NCBI GenBank assembly: GCA_016218825.1
Contig: JACRCV010000078.1
Coordinates: 1-42,526, forward strand
Reading direction: 5' to 3'
Source: Deltaproteobacteria bacterium
Lineage (GTDB): Bacteria; Myxococcota; XYA12-FULL-58-9
Length of the DNA: 42,526 bases
This document shows positions 34,913 to 42,526 of this stretch, piece by piece; position 1 is the first letter of the stretch; the number at the start of each line of letters is the position of its first letter. Made by a program: the position numbers and the translations under genes. Under the pieces are notes generated by a model. It was not told where the DNA came from. It saw only the letters and a program-made list of their open reading frames with translations, and ran no database searches.

Positions 34913-36337
34913 TCACGGCCCGACCGGCGTCGAAAACGGCACCGGTCGGCCGGCGGCGGCGAGCAGATCCAAGATCGCCATCGACTCTTTGAAGCGCGCC
35001 GCGAGCCCCTGCGCCTCGGACGCGAACACCATGGTGTTGGTGTCGATGATCTCGAGGTTGGTCGCCACTCCGGCGCTCTCGCTCGCCACCGCGAGGGCCT
35101 GGGTGCGGTGCGCCACCTCGAGCTGACGCTCGGCCAAGCGGCGCGCCGCCCGGGCGTCCTCGAGCGCCTGCGCCGCCGCCTCGACGTCGCTCTTGATCTT
35201 GGCGCCGAGGTCGAGGGCCGCGAGCTCCTTCTGCCGCCGCTGTGACTGCGCCAGCGACAGCTGCGCCTCGCGGATGCCGCCGTCGAACACGCTCCATCCG
35301 AGCGTCCCCATCACCAACCACGAGTACGGGTCGTCGTCGAAGCGCATCTCCTTGGCGTTGTCGGCCTTGCCCTGCGCGATGAGGTTGACGCTCGGGAAGT
35401 ACTTGGCCCAGACCTTGCCGACCTCGCGATCCGCGACCTCGATCTCGATGCGCGCCGCGATCAAGTCCTTGCGCTCGGCGTCGGCGACCCGCCGCCACTC
35501 GTCGACCGAGGCACCGGCGGCAGGGAGCGACACCGCCGGCTCCACCACCACGAAGTCGCCCTCGATGCCGCTGAGATATCGAAACCCCGCCTTGGTCTTC
35601 TCCAAGGTCGCCCGCAGCTCGGCAAGCTGGGACTCGGCGCGAGCGACCTCGAGCTCGGCGCGCTTCACCTCGAGCTGGGTGGCCGCTTGCAGGTTCGCTT
35701 TGACCTCGTTGGAGCGGAAGTGCTGCCGCGCCGACTCCAGCGAGCTCTTCCCGACCTCGATCATGCTCTGCAACGACAGCAGGCCGTAGTAGGCCTTGGC
35801 GACACCGAAGAGGAGCTGCTCGCGGCCGAAACCGATGCGCTGCACCGCCGCGTCGCGCGTCGACAATGCGCCGCGCAAGAAGGGGATCGCCTCGGGCGTC
35901 AGCACCGGCACCACCACGGTGAAGGTCGCCGACAGCATGTTGGCCGGGGGCACGAAGGCGTCGAAGGTGCTGCCGGCGTCGGCGCTCGACGCCTGCATGT
36001 AGGGCGCGAAGCGGGTCGCCTCGTTGGGATGCTCGGCGACGACCGCCTGCACCAGATCGCCGAGCAGCGCTCCCATGGTCGAGAACCCGGAGAGATCGGG
36101 CAGATGCCGATCGCCCTGGTGCACCCATTGGCCCTCCAGCTGCGCCTTGGGCAGGAACATCCCGATGCCGACGCGCTTCAGCGCCTCGGCCTGCTCGAGG
36201 TACTCGTCGAGGGACTTCCAGGTCAGGTTGCTCTGGCGCACGCCGTCGAGGGCGTCCGCCATCGACACGACTCGGGGCGCGGCGGCGCTCACGCAGGGCA
36301 ACAACAGCGACATCGCCAGCAGTAGACGCGTGCTCAT
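34913..36337 (-). CDS. TolC-family outer membrane efflux protein
   Basis: This 474-residue exported protein (signal about 1-20, ending VSAAAP) shows two OEP repeats with long alpha-helical barrels, for example ARQHFRSNEVKANLQAATQLEVKRAEL followed by VARAESQLAELRATLEKTK. It forms the outer membrane channel of the tripartite pump encoded just upstream. Its ATG overlaps the RND gene stop by four bases (ATGA), indicating translational coupling. It is the last gene of the operon. Confidence 0.93.
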   Translation of the reverse strand: MSTRLLLAMSLLLPCVSAAAPRVVSMADALDGVRQSNLTWKSLDEYLEQAEALKRVGIGMFLPKAQLEGQWVHQGDRHLPDLSGFSTMGALLGDLVQAVVAEHPNEATRFAPYMQASSADAGSTFDAFVPPANMLSATFTVVVPVLTPEAIPFLRGALSTRDAAVQRIGFGREQLLFGVAKAYYGLLSLQSMIEVGKSSLESARQHFRSNEVKANLQAATQLEVKRAELEVARAESQLAELRATLEKTKAGFRYLSGIEGDFVVVEPAVSLPAAGASVDEWRRVADAERKDLIAARIEIEVADREVGKVWAKYFPSVNLIAQGKADNAKEMRFDDDPYSWLVMGTLGWSVFDGGIREAQLSLAQSQRRQKELAALDLGAKIKSDVEAAAQALEDARAARRLAERQLEVAHRTQALAVASESAGVATNLEIIDTNTMVFASEAQGLAARFKESMAILDLLAAAGRPVPFSTPVGP

Positions 36338-39300
36338 GCGGCACCGCCCGCGGCCGTGGTGTGCTCCACGTGGGCCGGCGCCTCCTTGGGCGCGAACAGC
36401 GAGTAGACGACCGGCACCAGGAACAGGGTCAGGAAGGTCGCCACCGTGAGGCCGCCGATGACCGCCTTGGCGAGGCCGGCCCAGGTGGCGGCGCCTTGTC
36501 CGAGCCCGAGGGCGAGCGGCACCATGCCGAAGATCGTGGTCAGCGCCGTGAGCAGCACCGGCCGCAGGCGCTGCAGCGCGGCCTCGATCGCCGCCCGACG
36601 TCGATCCGGAAACTCGGCGCGTAGCTGGTTCGCGGCGTCCACCATGACGATGCCGTTGTTGACGACGATGCCGACGAGCATGATGACGCCGATGAGCGAC
36701 ATGATGTCCATGCTGCTGCCGGTCAAGGCGAACAGCGGCACGACGCCGATCGCCGCGAGCGGCACGGTGAACATGATGATGAAGGGCTCGCGGAACGACT
36801 CGAACTGGCTCGCCATCACCATGTAGACCAGGAACACCGACAACAGCAAAGCCAACGCGAGGTACTGGAACGACTTCATGAAAGTCTCGGCGGTGCCGCC
36901 GATGGTGAACGAGAAGTCCTTGGGCCAGTTGTAGGCGGTGAGGATGCCGCGGATCCTGTCGATCGACGCCCCCATGTCCTTGATGTGACGGTCGCCGCCG
37001 GCGTCCTGGTAGTCGGCCTTGAGGTAAACCCAGAGCCGACTGACGCGCCCTTGATCGAGGCGGCTGATGTCGACCGGCCCGAGCGCGGTCTGGACTTGGG
37101 CGACGTTGGCGAGCGGCACTGCCTGGCCCTGCATCGTCACCACCGGCATCTTCTCGAGCTCGACCACGTCGCGACGGTGCTCCTTGGCGTAGCGCACCAG
37201 GATGTCGTACTCGCTGCCCTGGTCGGAGAAGCGCCCCGCGGCCTTGCCCTTGAAGAAGGTGGAGATGGCGTTGGCGATGTTGGCGCTCGACAGCCCGAGC
37301 TGCGCGAGCTTCGGCCGGTCGAGGTTGACGCGCAGCTCCGGCTTCTGCTCCTGGATCGAGAAGCTCACCGCCGAGACGTCGGCGAGCGCCTGCAGGCTGT
37401 CTTTGAGCTCGAGCCCGACCTGACGCGCGACCTCGAGGTCGTGGCCGCGGATCTGGATCTCGACGTCGCCCTGCCCGCCCATGAAGTTCATCGGATCACC
37501 GACCGTCGCCTTGAGCCCCGGGATCCCCTTCAACGCCGAGCGGAGCGCGTCCTCGATGTCCTTCTGGCTGCGCTTGCGCAGCCCCGGCTGCACGAGAGGC
37601 ACCCGCATGTTGCCGGCGTGCACCCCCTGGCCGAAGAGCGACTCGAAGCCCTTGCCGACGCCGATGTCGAGGGCGATCAGACGGCGCTCCTCGGGCGCGA
37701 TGGCGCTCTCCACCTTGCCGATGGCTTCCTTGGCGACCGCGTAGGCCTCGTCGACGTTGTTGCCGACCGCGGTCTCGAGGCCGATGTAGATCTCGGAGTT
37801 GTCGTCGGCGTGAATGAAGTCGGTGGGCACGAACACCAGCAACAAGGCGGTGAGCCCCAGCAACCCCGCGACCCCGGCGCCGACCACCCAGCGGTTCCCG
37901 GGCTTGCGGCCGCGGATCGGCGACGGTCCGTGCATGATCCACTCGAGGATCGCGCGGTAGCGCACCCGCACCGCACGCAGCACGTCCTGCTCCTCGACCC
38001 GCTCGAGCACGACGGCGGCGCGCTTCGACGACAGCAGCCGCGAGGCGGCGAGCGGCACCAGGGTCAGCGACACCACCAGCGACGCGGTCATCGAGAAACA
38101 GATCGTGATCGCCATGTCCTCGAACAGCGCCCCGGCGATGCCGGGGACGAAGAGCACCGGGAAGAACACCGAGATCGAGGTCAACGTCGACGCGGTGACC
38201 GCGAGCGACACGCCGCGCGCGCCCTTGATCGCCGCGTCCCAGGCGCTCTCCCCCTGTTGCCGCAGCCGGAAGATGTTCTCGAGGACGACGATCGAGGTGT
38301 CGACCAGATGGCCGATCGCGAGCGCCAGACCCGCCATCGAGATGATGTTCAGGGTCATGTGCGCCCGGTCCATGATGCCGAAGGTGGCGATCACCGACAC
38401 CGGGATCGCGGACGCGACGATGAGAGCGCTGCGGAGCTCGCGCAAGAAGAACAACAGCGTCAGGAAGGTGATGATGATGCCGAGGATCGCGGTCTCCGAG
38501 AGGTTGCCGAGCGACTCGTTGATGTACTGCGCCTGGTTGAAGACCTCTTGGAACTGGACGTTGGCGCCGGTCGCGGCCTTGATCCCCGGCAGCGCGTCCA
38601 TGACCGCCTCGGCGGCGCGCACGGTGTTGGCGCCCGATTGTTTGCGCACCGAGATGATGATCGCCGGCTGGCCGTCGACCTCCAGGCGACGCTCGGCCTC
38701 GACGAACGAGTCGGCGACCTTGGCGACCTCCTTCAAGGTGATCGGCGTCATCCCCTGCAGTCCCGGCTTGACGCCGACCACGACCTCGCCGATGTCGGCG
38801 ACCCGCTGGTACTTGCCGTGAGTCTGGATGGTGAAGTCCAGCCGCCCTTGTTGTACCGAGCCGCCGGGGGCCTGGATGTTGCCCTGGTAGATGGCGCCGA
38901 CCACCGCGTTGACGTCGAGGCCGAAGGCCGCCACCTTGGTGGGGTCGAGGGTGACCTGAACCTCGCGCTCCAGGCCGCCGGAGACCTCGGCGCCGGCGAT
39001 ACCCGCCAAGCGCTCGAAGCGCGGCTGCATGTCCTTTTCGGCAATGCGCCGCAGCTCGTCCAACGGATAGGGGCCGGTCATCACCAAGACGACAATCGGC
39101 TGCAGCGCCGGGTCCATCGCGATCACCAGCGGCTCGTCGGCGTCGGTCGGCAGGTAGCGCTTCATCATGTCGATGGAGCGCCGGACGTCGGTCTCGGCCT
39201 GCGCCATGTCCTTGCCCCAATCGAACTCGGCCATGATGAGGGCCATGCCCTGCTTCGAGGTCGAGGTGACCTTCTCGGTGTCCTTCACCGCCGACACCGC

Positions 39301-39507
39301 CTCCTCGATCGGCCGGGTCACGAGGGTCTCGATGTCCTCGGGGGAGGCGCCGGTGTAGGTCGTGATCACGATCACCATCGGGAACGAGATGTCGGGGAAC
39401 ATGTCGAGCTGCAGGCGCGCGAGCGCGAACAGGCCGAAGCCGACGATGAACACGTAGATCATGCCGAAGGTGATGGCGCGCCGTACGGCCAGGCTCGCGA
39501 GCTCCAT
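36334..39507 (-). CDS. RND efflux permease (HAE1 family)
   Basis: This 1057-residue inner-membrane pump has 12 membrane helices and two large periplasmic loops. TM1 has FALARLQLDMFPDISFP; TM4 has GHLVDTSIVVLEN with Asp403, the equivalent of AcrB Asp407, while the second Asp (Asp408) is Thr here. TM10 has VVNNGIVMVDAAN with Asn where AcrB has Lys940, as in many HAE1 pumps outside the AcrB group. It exports hydrophobic compounds using the proton gradient. AAGGAG precedes the ATG at 39507. A 161-base gap with hairpins separates it from the adaptor gene. Confidence 0.95.
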   Translation of the reverse strand: MELASLAVRRAITFGMIYVFIVGFGLFALARLQLDMFPDISFPMVIVITTYTGASPEDIETLVTRPIEEAVSAVKDTEKVTSTSKQGMALIMAEFDWGKDMAQAETDVRRSIDMMKRYLPTDADEPLVIAMDPALQPIVVLVMTGPYPLDELRRIAEKDMQPRFERLAGIAGAEVSGGLEREVQVTLDPTKVAAFGLDVNAVVGAIYQGNIQAPGGSVQQGRLDFTIQTHGKYQRVADIGEVVVGVKPGLQGMTPITLKEVAKVADSFVEAERRLEVDGQPAIIISVRKQSGANTVRAAEAVMDALPGIKAATGANVQFQEVFNQAQYINESLGNLSETAILGIIITFLTLLFFLRELRSALIVASAIPVSVIATFGIMDRAHMTLNIISMAGLALAIGHLVDTSIVVLENIFRLRQQGESAWDAAIKGARGVSLAVTASTLTSISVFFPVLFVPGIAGALFEDMAITICFSMTASLVVSLTLVPLAASRLLSSKRAAVVLERVEEQDVLRAVRVRYRAILEWIMHGPSPIRGRKPGNRWVVGAGVAGLLGLTALLLVFVPTDFIHADDNSEIYIGLETAVGNNVDEAYAVAKEAIGKVESAIAPEERRLIALDIGVGKGFESLFGQGVHAGNMRVPLVQPGLRKRSQKDIEDALRSALKGIPGLKATVGDPMNFMGGQGDVEIQIRGHDLEVARQVGLELKDSLQALADVSAVSFSIQEQKPELRVNLDRPKLAQLGLSSANIANAISTFFKGKAAGRFSDQGSEYDILVRYAKEHRRDVVELEKMPVVTMQGQAVPLANVAQVQTALGPVDISRLDQGRVSRLWVYLKADYQDAGGDRHIKDMGASIDRIRGILTAYNWPKDFSFTIGGTAETFMKSFQYLALALLLSVFLVYMVMASQFESFREPFIIMFTVPLAAIGVVPLFALTGSSMDIMSLIGVIMLVGIVVNNGIVMVDAANQLRAEFPDRRRAAIEAALQRLRPVLLTALTTIFGMVPLALGLGQGAATWAGLAKAVIGGLTVATFLTLFLVPVVYSLFAPKEAPAHVEHTTAAGGAA

Positions 39508-39531
39508 GACTCACTCCTTGCGGAACTCCTG

Positions 39532-39667
39532 CTGATTCCCGGCGGGCGCTTCGCGCCCGTCCTCCGTGACCCCCACCCCGGAGCGTCGCCGGCGGCACCG
39601 CTCTCGGCCCGCCCCCGGGCGGGCAACATTTGGCACCGGCTCCGGCCTCCGGCCTCCGGCCTCCGAC
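39532..39667. other. Hairpin-rich operon gap with 7-bp tandem repeat
   Basis: The 161-base space between the adaptor and RND genes has two strong stems, CGGGCGC-TTC-GCGCCCG (39543-39559) and GCCCGCCC to GGGCGGGC (39607-39624). It also has four tandem copies of CTCCGGC (39640-39667, the last with one mismatch) next to the adaptor stop. The motif CTGATTCCCGGCG at 39532-39544 resembles the repeats at 14769 and 29431. These could tune the relative levels of the two proteins. Confidence 0.5.
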
Positions 39668-39668
39668 C

Positions 39669-40805
39669 TCAGTCGGCCGCGACCACCCGGACCTTCTGTC
39701 CGTCCTTCAAACCGTGTTGGCCGCGGACCACGACCTTGTCACCCTCGTTGAGCCCGGTCTTGACCTCGAAGAGCGAGCCCTTGCGCGCCGCGAGCGTCAC
39801 CTCGCGCACGTGGGCGACGCCCTGGGCGTCGACGACGAACGCCTTGCGCAGGGTCTCGCCGGTCCGTTGCTTGGCGAGGAGGTTGGAGTCGAGGAGCAGC
39901 GACGGCTCGGGCGCCACCACCCTGTCTTTGCGCAGCGCGACGACGATCTCGGCGGCGCCGTACATCCCGGCCTTGAGCGCCCGCATGCCGGTCGTCGGTT
40001 CCGCGGGGTTGTCGATCACGACCTCGATGGTGTTGGTGCGGGTCGCCGGATCCAGAAAGGGCATGATCGCGGTGACGCTGCCGGCGAACAGCCGGCCGGG
40101 GTAGGCGTCGAGCTTCAGCGACACCTGCTGTCCGAGGCGCACCTTGGCGACGTCGGCCTCGATGAGGCGCAAGGACGCCTTCATCTTCGTCAGGTCGTAG
40201 ACCTGGCACATCGGCGTTTGCGGCACCGCCAGGTCGCCGGTCTCGAGGTTCTTGCCGGCGATGACGCCGGCGATCGGCGCGGTGATGACGGCGTTGTTGG
40301 CGGTGACCGCGAGCTGGCCGCGGCCGGCCTCGAGCGCCTTGCGCTGCGCCTTGGTCGACAGGTACGAGGTCTGCACCTGGTCGAACACCTGCCGGGTGAT
40401 GACGCCGGCGGCGAGCAGATCCTTGGAGCGGGCGAGCTCGCTCTCGAGGTTGTGGATCTGGGCGTCCAGCGACTCCATCTGCGCCACCATCTGCTCGAGG
40501 CCCTTGTCGAGGGTCTCCTTGCGGATGAGGGCGATGGTCTCGCCGCGCTTGACCTCTTGGCCGTCCTTCCACGGGAAGTAGAGGATGCGGTCGGGGACCG
40601 GGGAGTAGATCTTGACCTCGGCGTACGGGCGCAGATCGGCGACGTAGCTCAAGACCTCGGCGACGTCCTCTTTGCCGATGGCGCTGACGATGACGCTCTG
40701 CTCCTCGGTCTCGTCCTTCTGCTCGGCCGCGGATTTCTTGCAGGCGGCGACGCTCGCGAGCCCGACCATCAACAGCGTGACGCAGCGCGGGTTCTCGTGT
40801 TTCAT
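39669..40805 (-). CDS. RND efflux periplasmic adaptor (MFP) lipoprotein
   Basis: This 378-residue lipoprotein (SVAAC, Cys22) has the adaptor layout: half-lipoyl (about 67-97), a helical hairpin (about 100-165), the second half-lipoyl (NAVITAPIAGVIAGKNLETGD), a beta-barrel and a membrane-proximal domain near the C-terminus (VVVRGQHGLKDGQKVRV). It bridges the RND permease and the TolC-family channel. Its ATG overlaps the stop of the PadR gene by four bases (ATGA), so regulator and adaptor are translationally coupled. Confidence 0.93.
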   Translation of the reverse strand: MKHENPRCVTLLMVGLASVAACKKSAAEQKDETEEQSVIVSAIGKEDVAEVLSYVADLRPYAEVKIYSPVPDRILYFPWKDGQEVKRGETIALIRKETLDKGLEQMVAQMESLDAQIHNLESELARSKDLLAAGVITRQVFDQVQTSYLSTKAQRKALEAGRGQLAVTANNAVITAPIAGVIAGKNLETGDLAVPQTPMCQVYDLTKMKASLRLIEADVAKVRLGQQVSLKLDAYPGRLFAGSVTAIMPFLDPATRTNTIEVVIDNPAEPTTGMRALKAGMYGAAEIVVALRKDRVVAPEPSLLLDSNLLAKQRTGETLRKAFVVDAQGVAHVREVTLAARKGSLFEVKTGLNEGDKVVVRGQHGLKDGQKVRVVAAD

Positions 40806-41470
40806 GACTTCACCTCGGAGGACTTGGGAGCTTTCGGGACCTCGGCTCCGTCCTCATGGACAAAGAAGCTCGGACCGTCGGCGGCGGCGAGCAGGCGGAG
40901 GGCGTCGCTCAGGAACTCGTGCTCGGCGCGGACGTGGCGGCGGAAGTGGTCGAAGAGGAGGTGCGCACCGAGCCAGTGGCACCGGTCGACGCCTTTGTCA
41001 TTGACGCCGGTCGCCGGCGGCGGGCCGCCGTGGAAGTGGGCGGCGTAGTGCTCGATCTCGGCGGCGGCCTTGGCGACGGCGGTGGCGCGCTCTTCGAGGC
41101 AGCGGACGACCTCGGCGTGCGGGCCGTTGGGGGCGAACGCCAGGCCCACCGACATCGCCATCTTCATCGGGGTCATGTCGGCCAGGAAGGTGACGACCCC
41201 ATTGGCGAGGGCGGCTTTGCCGGCGGCGGTGATCTCGTGGACCTTGCGGGCGGCCCCCTGTCCCCCCTGCACCAGGCGGCTCTGCACCAGGCGTTTGCGG
41301 GTCAAGCCGTCGATGACCCGGTAGATCGACGAGAAGCCGATATCGGCCCACTCGGCGATCCGGCGCGTGCGGATCTTCTGTTCGAGCCCGTACGCGTGGA
41401 TCGGCTCCTCGGCGATGAGACCGAGGAGGACGATCTCCTTCTGTGAGCTTTCGGTCTTTGCCTTCGCCAT
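40802..41470 (-). CDS. PadR-family transcriptional regulator
   Basis: This 222-residue regulator has a PadR winged helix (about 10-85): LLGLIAEEPIHAYGLEQKI, IGFSSIYRVIDGLTRKRLV and ARKVHEITAAGKAAL. The C-terminal helical part carries His-rich segments (EHYAAHFHGG, CHWLGAHLLFDHFRRHVRAEH) that may bind ligand or metal. As first gene of the operon it probably represses itself and the efflux genes and responds to an exported compound. AGG lies upstream of the ATG at 41470. The inverted repeats and palindromes upstream are its likely operators. Confidence 0.93.
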   Translation of the reverse strand: MAKAKTESSQKEIVLLGLIAEEPIHAYGLEQKIRTRRIAEWADIGFSSIYRVIDGLTRKRLVQSRLVQGGQGAARKVHEITAAGKAALANGVVTFLADMTPMKMAMSVGLAFAPNGPHAEVVRCLEERATAVAKAAAEIEHYAAHFHGGPPPATGVNDKGVDRCHWLGAHLLFDHFRRHVRAEHEFLSDALRLLAAADGPSFFVHEDGAEVPKAPKSSEVKS

Positions 41471-41525
41471 CGCCTGGTCTCAACCTTGACAGCTCGTCGA
41501 GCCCGACCGTGCTCCGGCCGCCGTC

Positions 41526-41583
41526 GCAGAAGTGGCTCGCAGAAGTGGCCGCAGAAGTGGCTGGCACTTCTAGGGGCACTTCC
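41526..41583. repeat. Array of five AGAAGTG-type repeats (three direct, two inverted)
   Basis: GCAGAAGTGGC occurs at 41526, 41539 and 41551 (12-13 bp period), followed by the inverse form GGCACTTC(T/C) at 41563 and 41575. The array lies 56-113 bases before the PadR ATG, between the AT-rich promoter and the gene, on the transcribed side. It could be a multi-site operator or a structured leader. Confidence 0.6.
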
Positions 41584-41608
41584 AGGGGCAATCACGGGCC
41601 GCCAGACA

Positions 41609-41642
41609 TCTCATATGAGAATATTCTCTGTCAACAATATTG
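41609..41642. promoter_or_regulatory. Overlapping palindromes in the AT-rich divergent promoter
   Basis: TCTCATATGAGA (41609-41620) and GAGAATATTCTC (41617-41628) are perfect 12-bp palindromes that share four bases; CAATATTG (41635-41642) follows. The surrounding 80 bases are far more AT-rich than the rest of the window. They lie between the PadR-RND operon and the divergent gene at 41724. A PadR operator overlapping the promoter fits the family. Confidence 0.6.
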
Positions 41643-41723
41643 ATGCTGTCAGATCCTCCTGTCATTTCTAATAGATATTAAGCAAGTTCGGTGCTACGTC
41701 ATGGCTATTGACGAGGCCCGACG

Positions 41724-41990
41724 ATGGCGAGCGTTGAGGACGGCGCGGGGATCGACCTGGTGGCGGCGCTGGCGGCGGTGAGGCAGCTGGTGGCGGAGCA
41801 GCGCGCCACGTGCCTGTGGTTCTTGTCGGAGGACTTCTTGCCGGCGGACGTCGGCGAGGCGATCCGTGCGTTGCGGTGGATCGAGCAGTCGGCGGACCGG
41901 GAAACCTACGTCAAGGCGAGGCGGCTTCGGGAATGGCTATCACACGACTCCAGCGCGACATCTGTCGGCTCATTGCGCAGACCCGCATAG
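41724..41990 (+). CDS. Small protein paired with a nucleotidyltransferase
   Basis: This 88-residue helical protein resembles small ORFs found just upstream of AbiEii-like nucleotidyltransferases: LWFLSEDFLPADVGEAIRALRWIEQSADRETY, then ARRLREWLSHDSSATS. It overlaps the next gene by 58 bases in another frame, a common toxin-antitoxin layout. An antitoxin role is inferred from position only. GAGG lies eight bases upstream of the ATG. It reads away from the AT-rich promoter region shared with the PadR operon. Confidence 0.7.
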   Translation: MASVEDGAGIDLVAALAAVRQLVAEQRATCLWFLSEDFLPADVGEAIRALRWIEQSADRETYVKARRLREWLSHDSSATSVGSLRRPA

Positions 41991-42406
41991 AAGGCGGCGA
42001 GAGCTACGTCGCCGGCGGCGTTGCCCTCAACACGCTCGTCGGGTCGGGTCGCATCTCGCGTGACCTCGACGTGTTCGCCGACACCCACGAGGCTCTGGCC
42101 GCCAGCTGGGATGCCGACCGCCGGCTCCTGGAGCAGAGCGGGTACGGCGTGGAGGTCTTGCGGGAGCGGCCCAGCTTCGTCGAGGCGAATGTTCGCGGGC
42201 AAGACGGGGTGCTGCTCGTCCAGTGGGCTTGTGACAGCGCCTACCGCTTCTTCCCGTTGGTTTCGCACGAGGACTTCGGCCTGGTGCTCCACCCGTTCGA
42301 TCTGGCGACCAACAAGGTCTTGGCGCTCGTCGGCCGCCTCGAGGTCCGTGACTGGGTCGATACCATCCTGGCGTGCGACCACATCCAACCCTTGATTCCG
42401 CCGTAA
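41933..42406 (+). CDS. AbiEii-like nucleotidyltransferase, 3' end lost
   Basis: This 157-residue frame has the nucleotidyltransferase core: GGVALN at 28-33 and the DxD pair Asp44/Asp46 in RISRDLDVFADT, then FGLVLHPFDLATNKVLAL and RDWVDTILACDHIQPL near the end. Related toxins are about 230-300 residues, so the C-terminal part is missing. The frame stops at PLIPP, 120 bases from the contig end. The loss may be real or caused by sequence errors near the end. The ATG lies inside the upstream small gene. Confidence 0.72.
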   Translation: MAITRLQRDICRLIAQTRIEGGESYVAGGVALNTLVGSGRISRDLDVFADTHEALAASWDADRRLLEQSGYGVEVLRERPSFVEANVRGQDGVLLVQWACDSAYRFFPLVSHEDFGLVLHPFDLATNKVLALVGRLEVRDWVDTILACDHIQPLIPP

Positions 42407-42465
42407 GAACCCCACTCGCGTTCGATCACCAGAAGGGGACCGGCTGATGCCTGGAGCCTGAAGGC

Positions 42466-42526
42466 CCTCCGCGGTGTGGTTCACCAGGGAGCGCGGTGCC
42501 GGAGGTCTTGGTTCGAACCCGTCGGA
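42466..42526 (+). tRNA. tRNA-Pro-like sequence, degenerate, at contig end
   Basis: The stretch reads GGTGTGGTTCACC, then AGCGC, GGAGGTC and GGTTCGAACCC, in the order found in bacterial tRNA-Pro (acceptor and D arm, variable loop GGAGGTC, T loop GGTTCGAA). The anticodon stem and loop are missing and the T stem pairs poorly. I infer an error-rich or truncated copy. It cannot be called a working tRNA. Confidence 0.3.

Noticed and set aside
36985-40104. 1039-codon open frame on the plus strand across the RND genes
   Set aside because: It lies antisense to a clear RND permease and adaptor, is low in complexity, and runs across the intergenic gap, so it is a shadow frame.

Overview
This GC-rich window (a 42.5 kb contig, complete at neither end) looks like part of a chromosome from a myxobacterium-like organism (Myxococcota or a related deltaproteobacterial lineage). 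The grounds are the very high GC at third codon positions, the large Cys-rich surface lipoproteins with FG-GAP and PKD repeats, the FHA, PP2C and hybrid-kinase signalling genes, and many lipoproteins. The lineage call is inference. No rRNA, CRISPR array, prophage or insertion sequence was seen.

Layout. 245-8189 (minus): an FHA-transmembrane-LysM protein, a 1857-residue Cys-rich surface protein and an unrecognised helical protein. 8341-11335 (plus): a run of housekeeping-like genes (DarP, a small Tudor-like protein, a hemerythrin-like protein, a FAH-family hydrolase, a PP2C phosphatase), converging on the manganese exporter MntP. 12039-14772 (plus): a YfiR-like periplasmic protein followed four bases later by a methyl-accepting chemoreceptor. 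14807-20382: a translation locus made of a monohaem lipoprotein, GatD and GatE on the minus strand, divergent from glutaminyl-tRNA synthetase. 20392-22200: a PKD lipoprotein and a VapBC-type toxin-antitoxin pair with a 28-bp palindromic operator. 22321-25490: two APC amino-acid transporters. 25694-33874: ApbE, a secreted Cys-rich/FG-GAP/propeller protein, a hybrid histidine kinase and a GH31 lipoprotein. 34046-34903: an NmrA-like oxidoreductase. 34913-41470 (minus): a PadR regulator followed by a tripartite RND efflux operon. 41724-42406: a small protein overlapping an AbiEii-like nucleotidyltransferase that stops early close to the contig end.

The most unusual content is the GatD/GatE pair. 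GatDE is the Glu-tRNA(Gln) amidotransferase regarded as characteristic of archaea. Here it is intact, with catalytic residues visible, in an otherwise bacterial gene set, and it is divergent from a bacterial-type GlnRS, so the locus encodes both routes to Gln-tRNA(Gln). Other points of interest are the YfiR-chemoreceptor module, a repeat family that supplies stop codons to convergent genes, a compact operator array in front of the PadR-RND operon, and a seven-unit internal duplication in the giant Cys-rich protein.

Both contig ends look unreliable. Bases 101-119 resemble a transposase mosaic-end adapter, and the last 60 bases resemble an error-filled tRNA-Pro gene.
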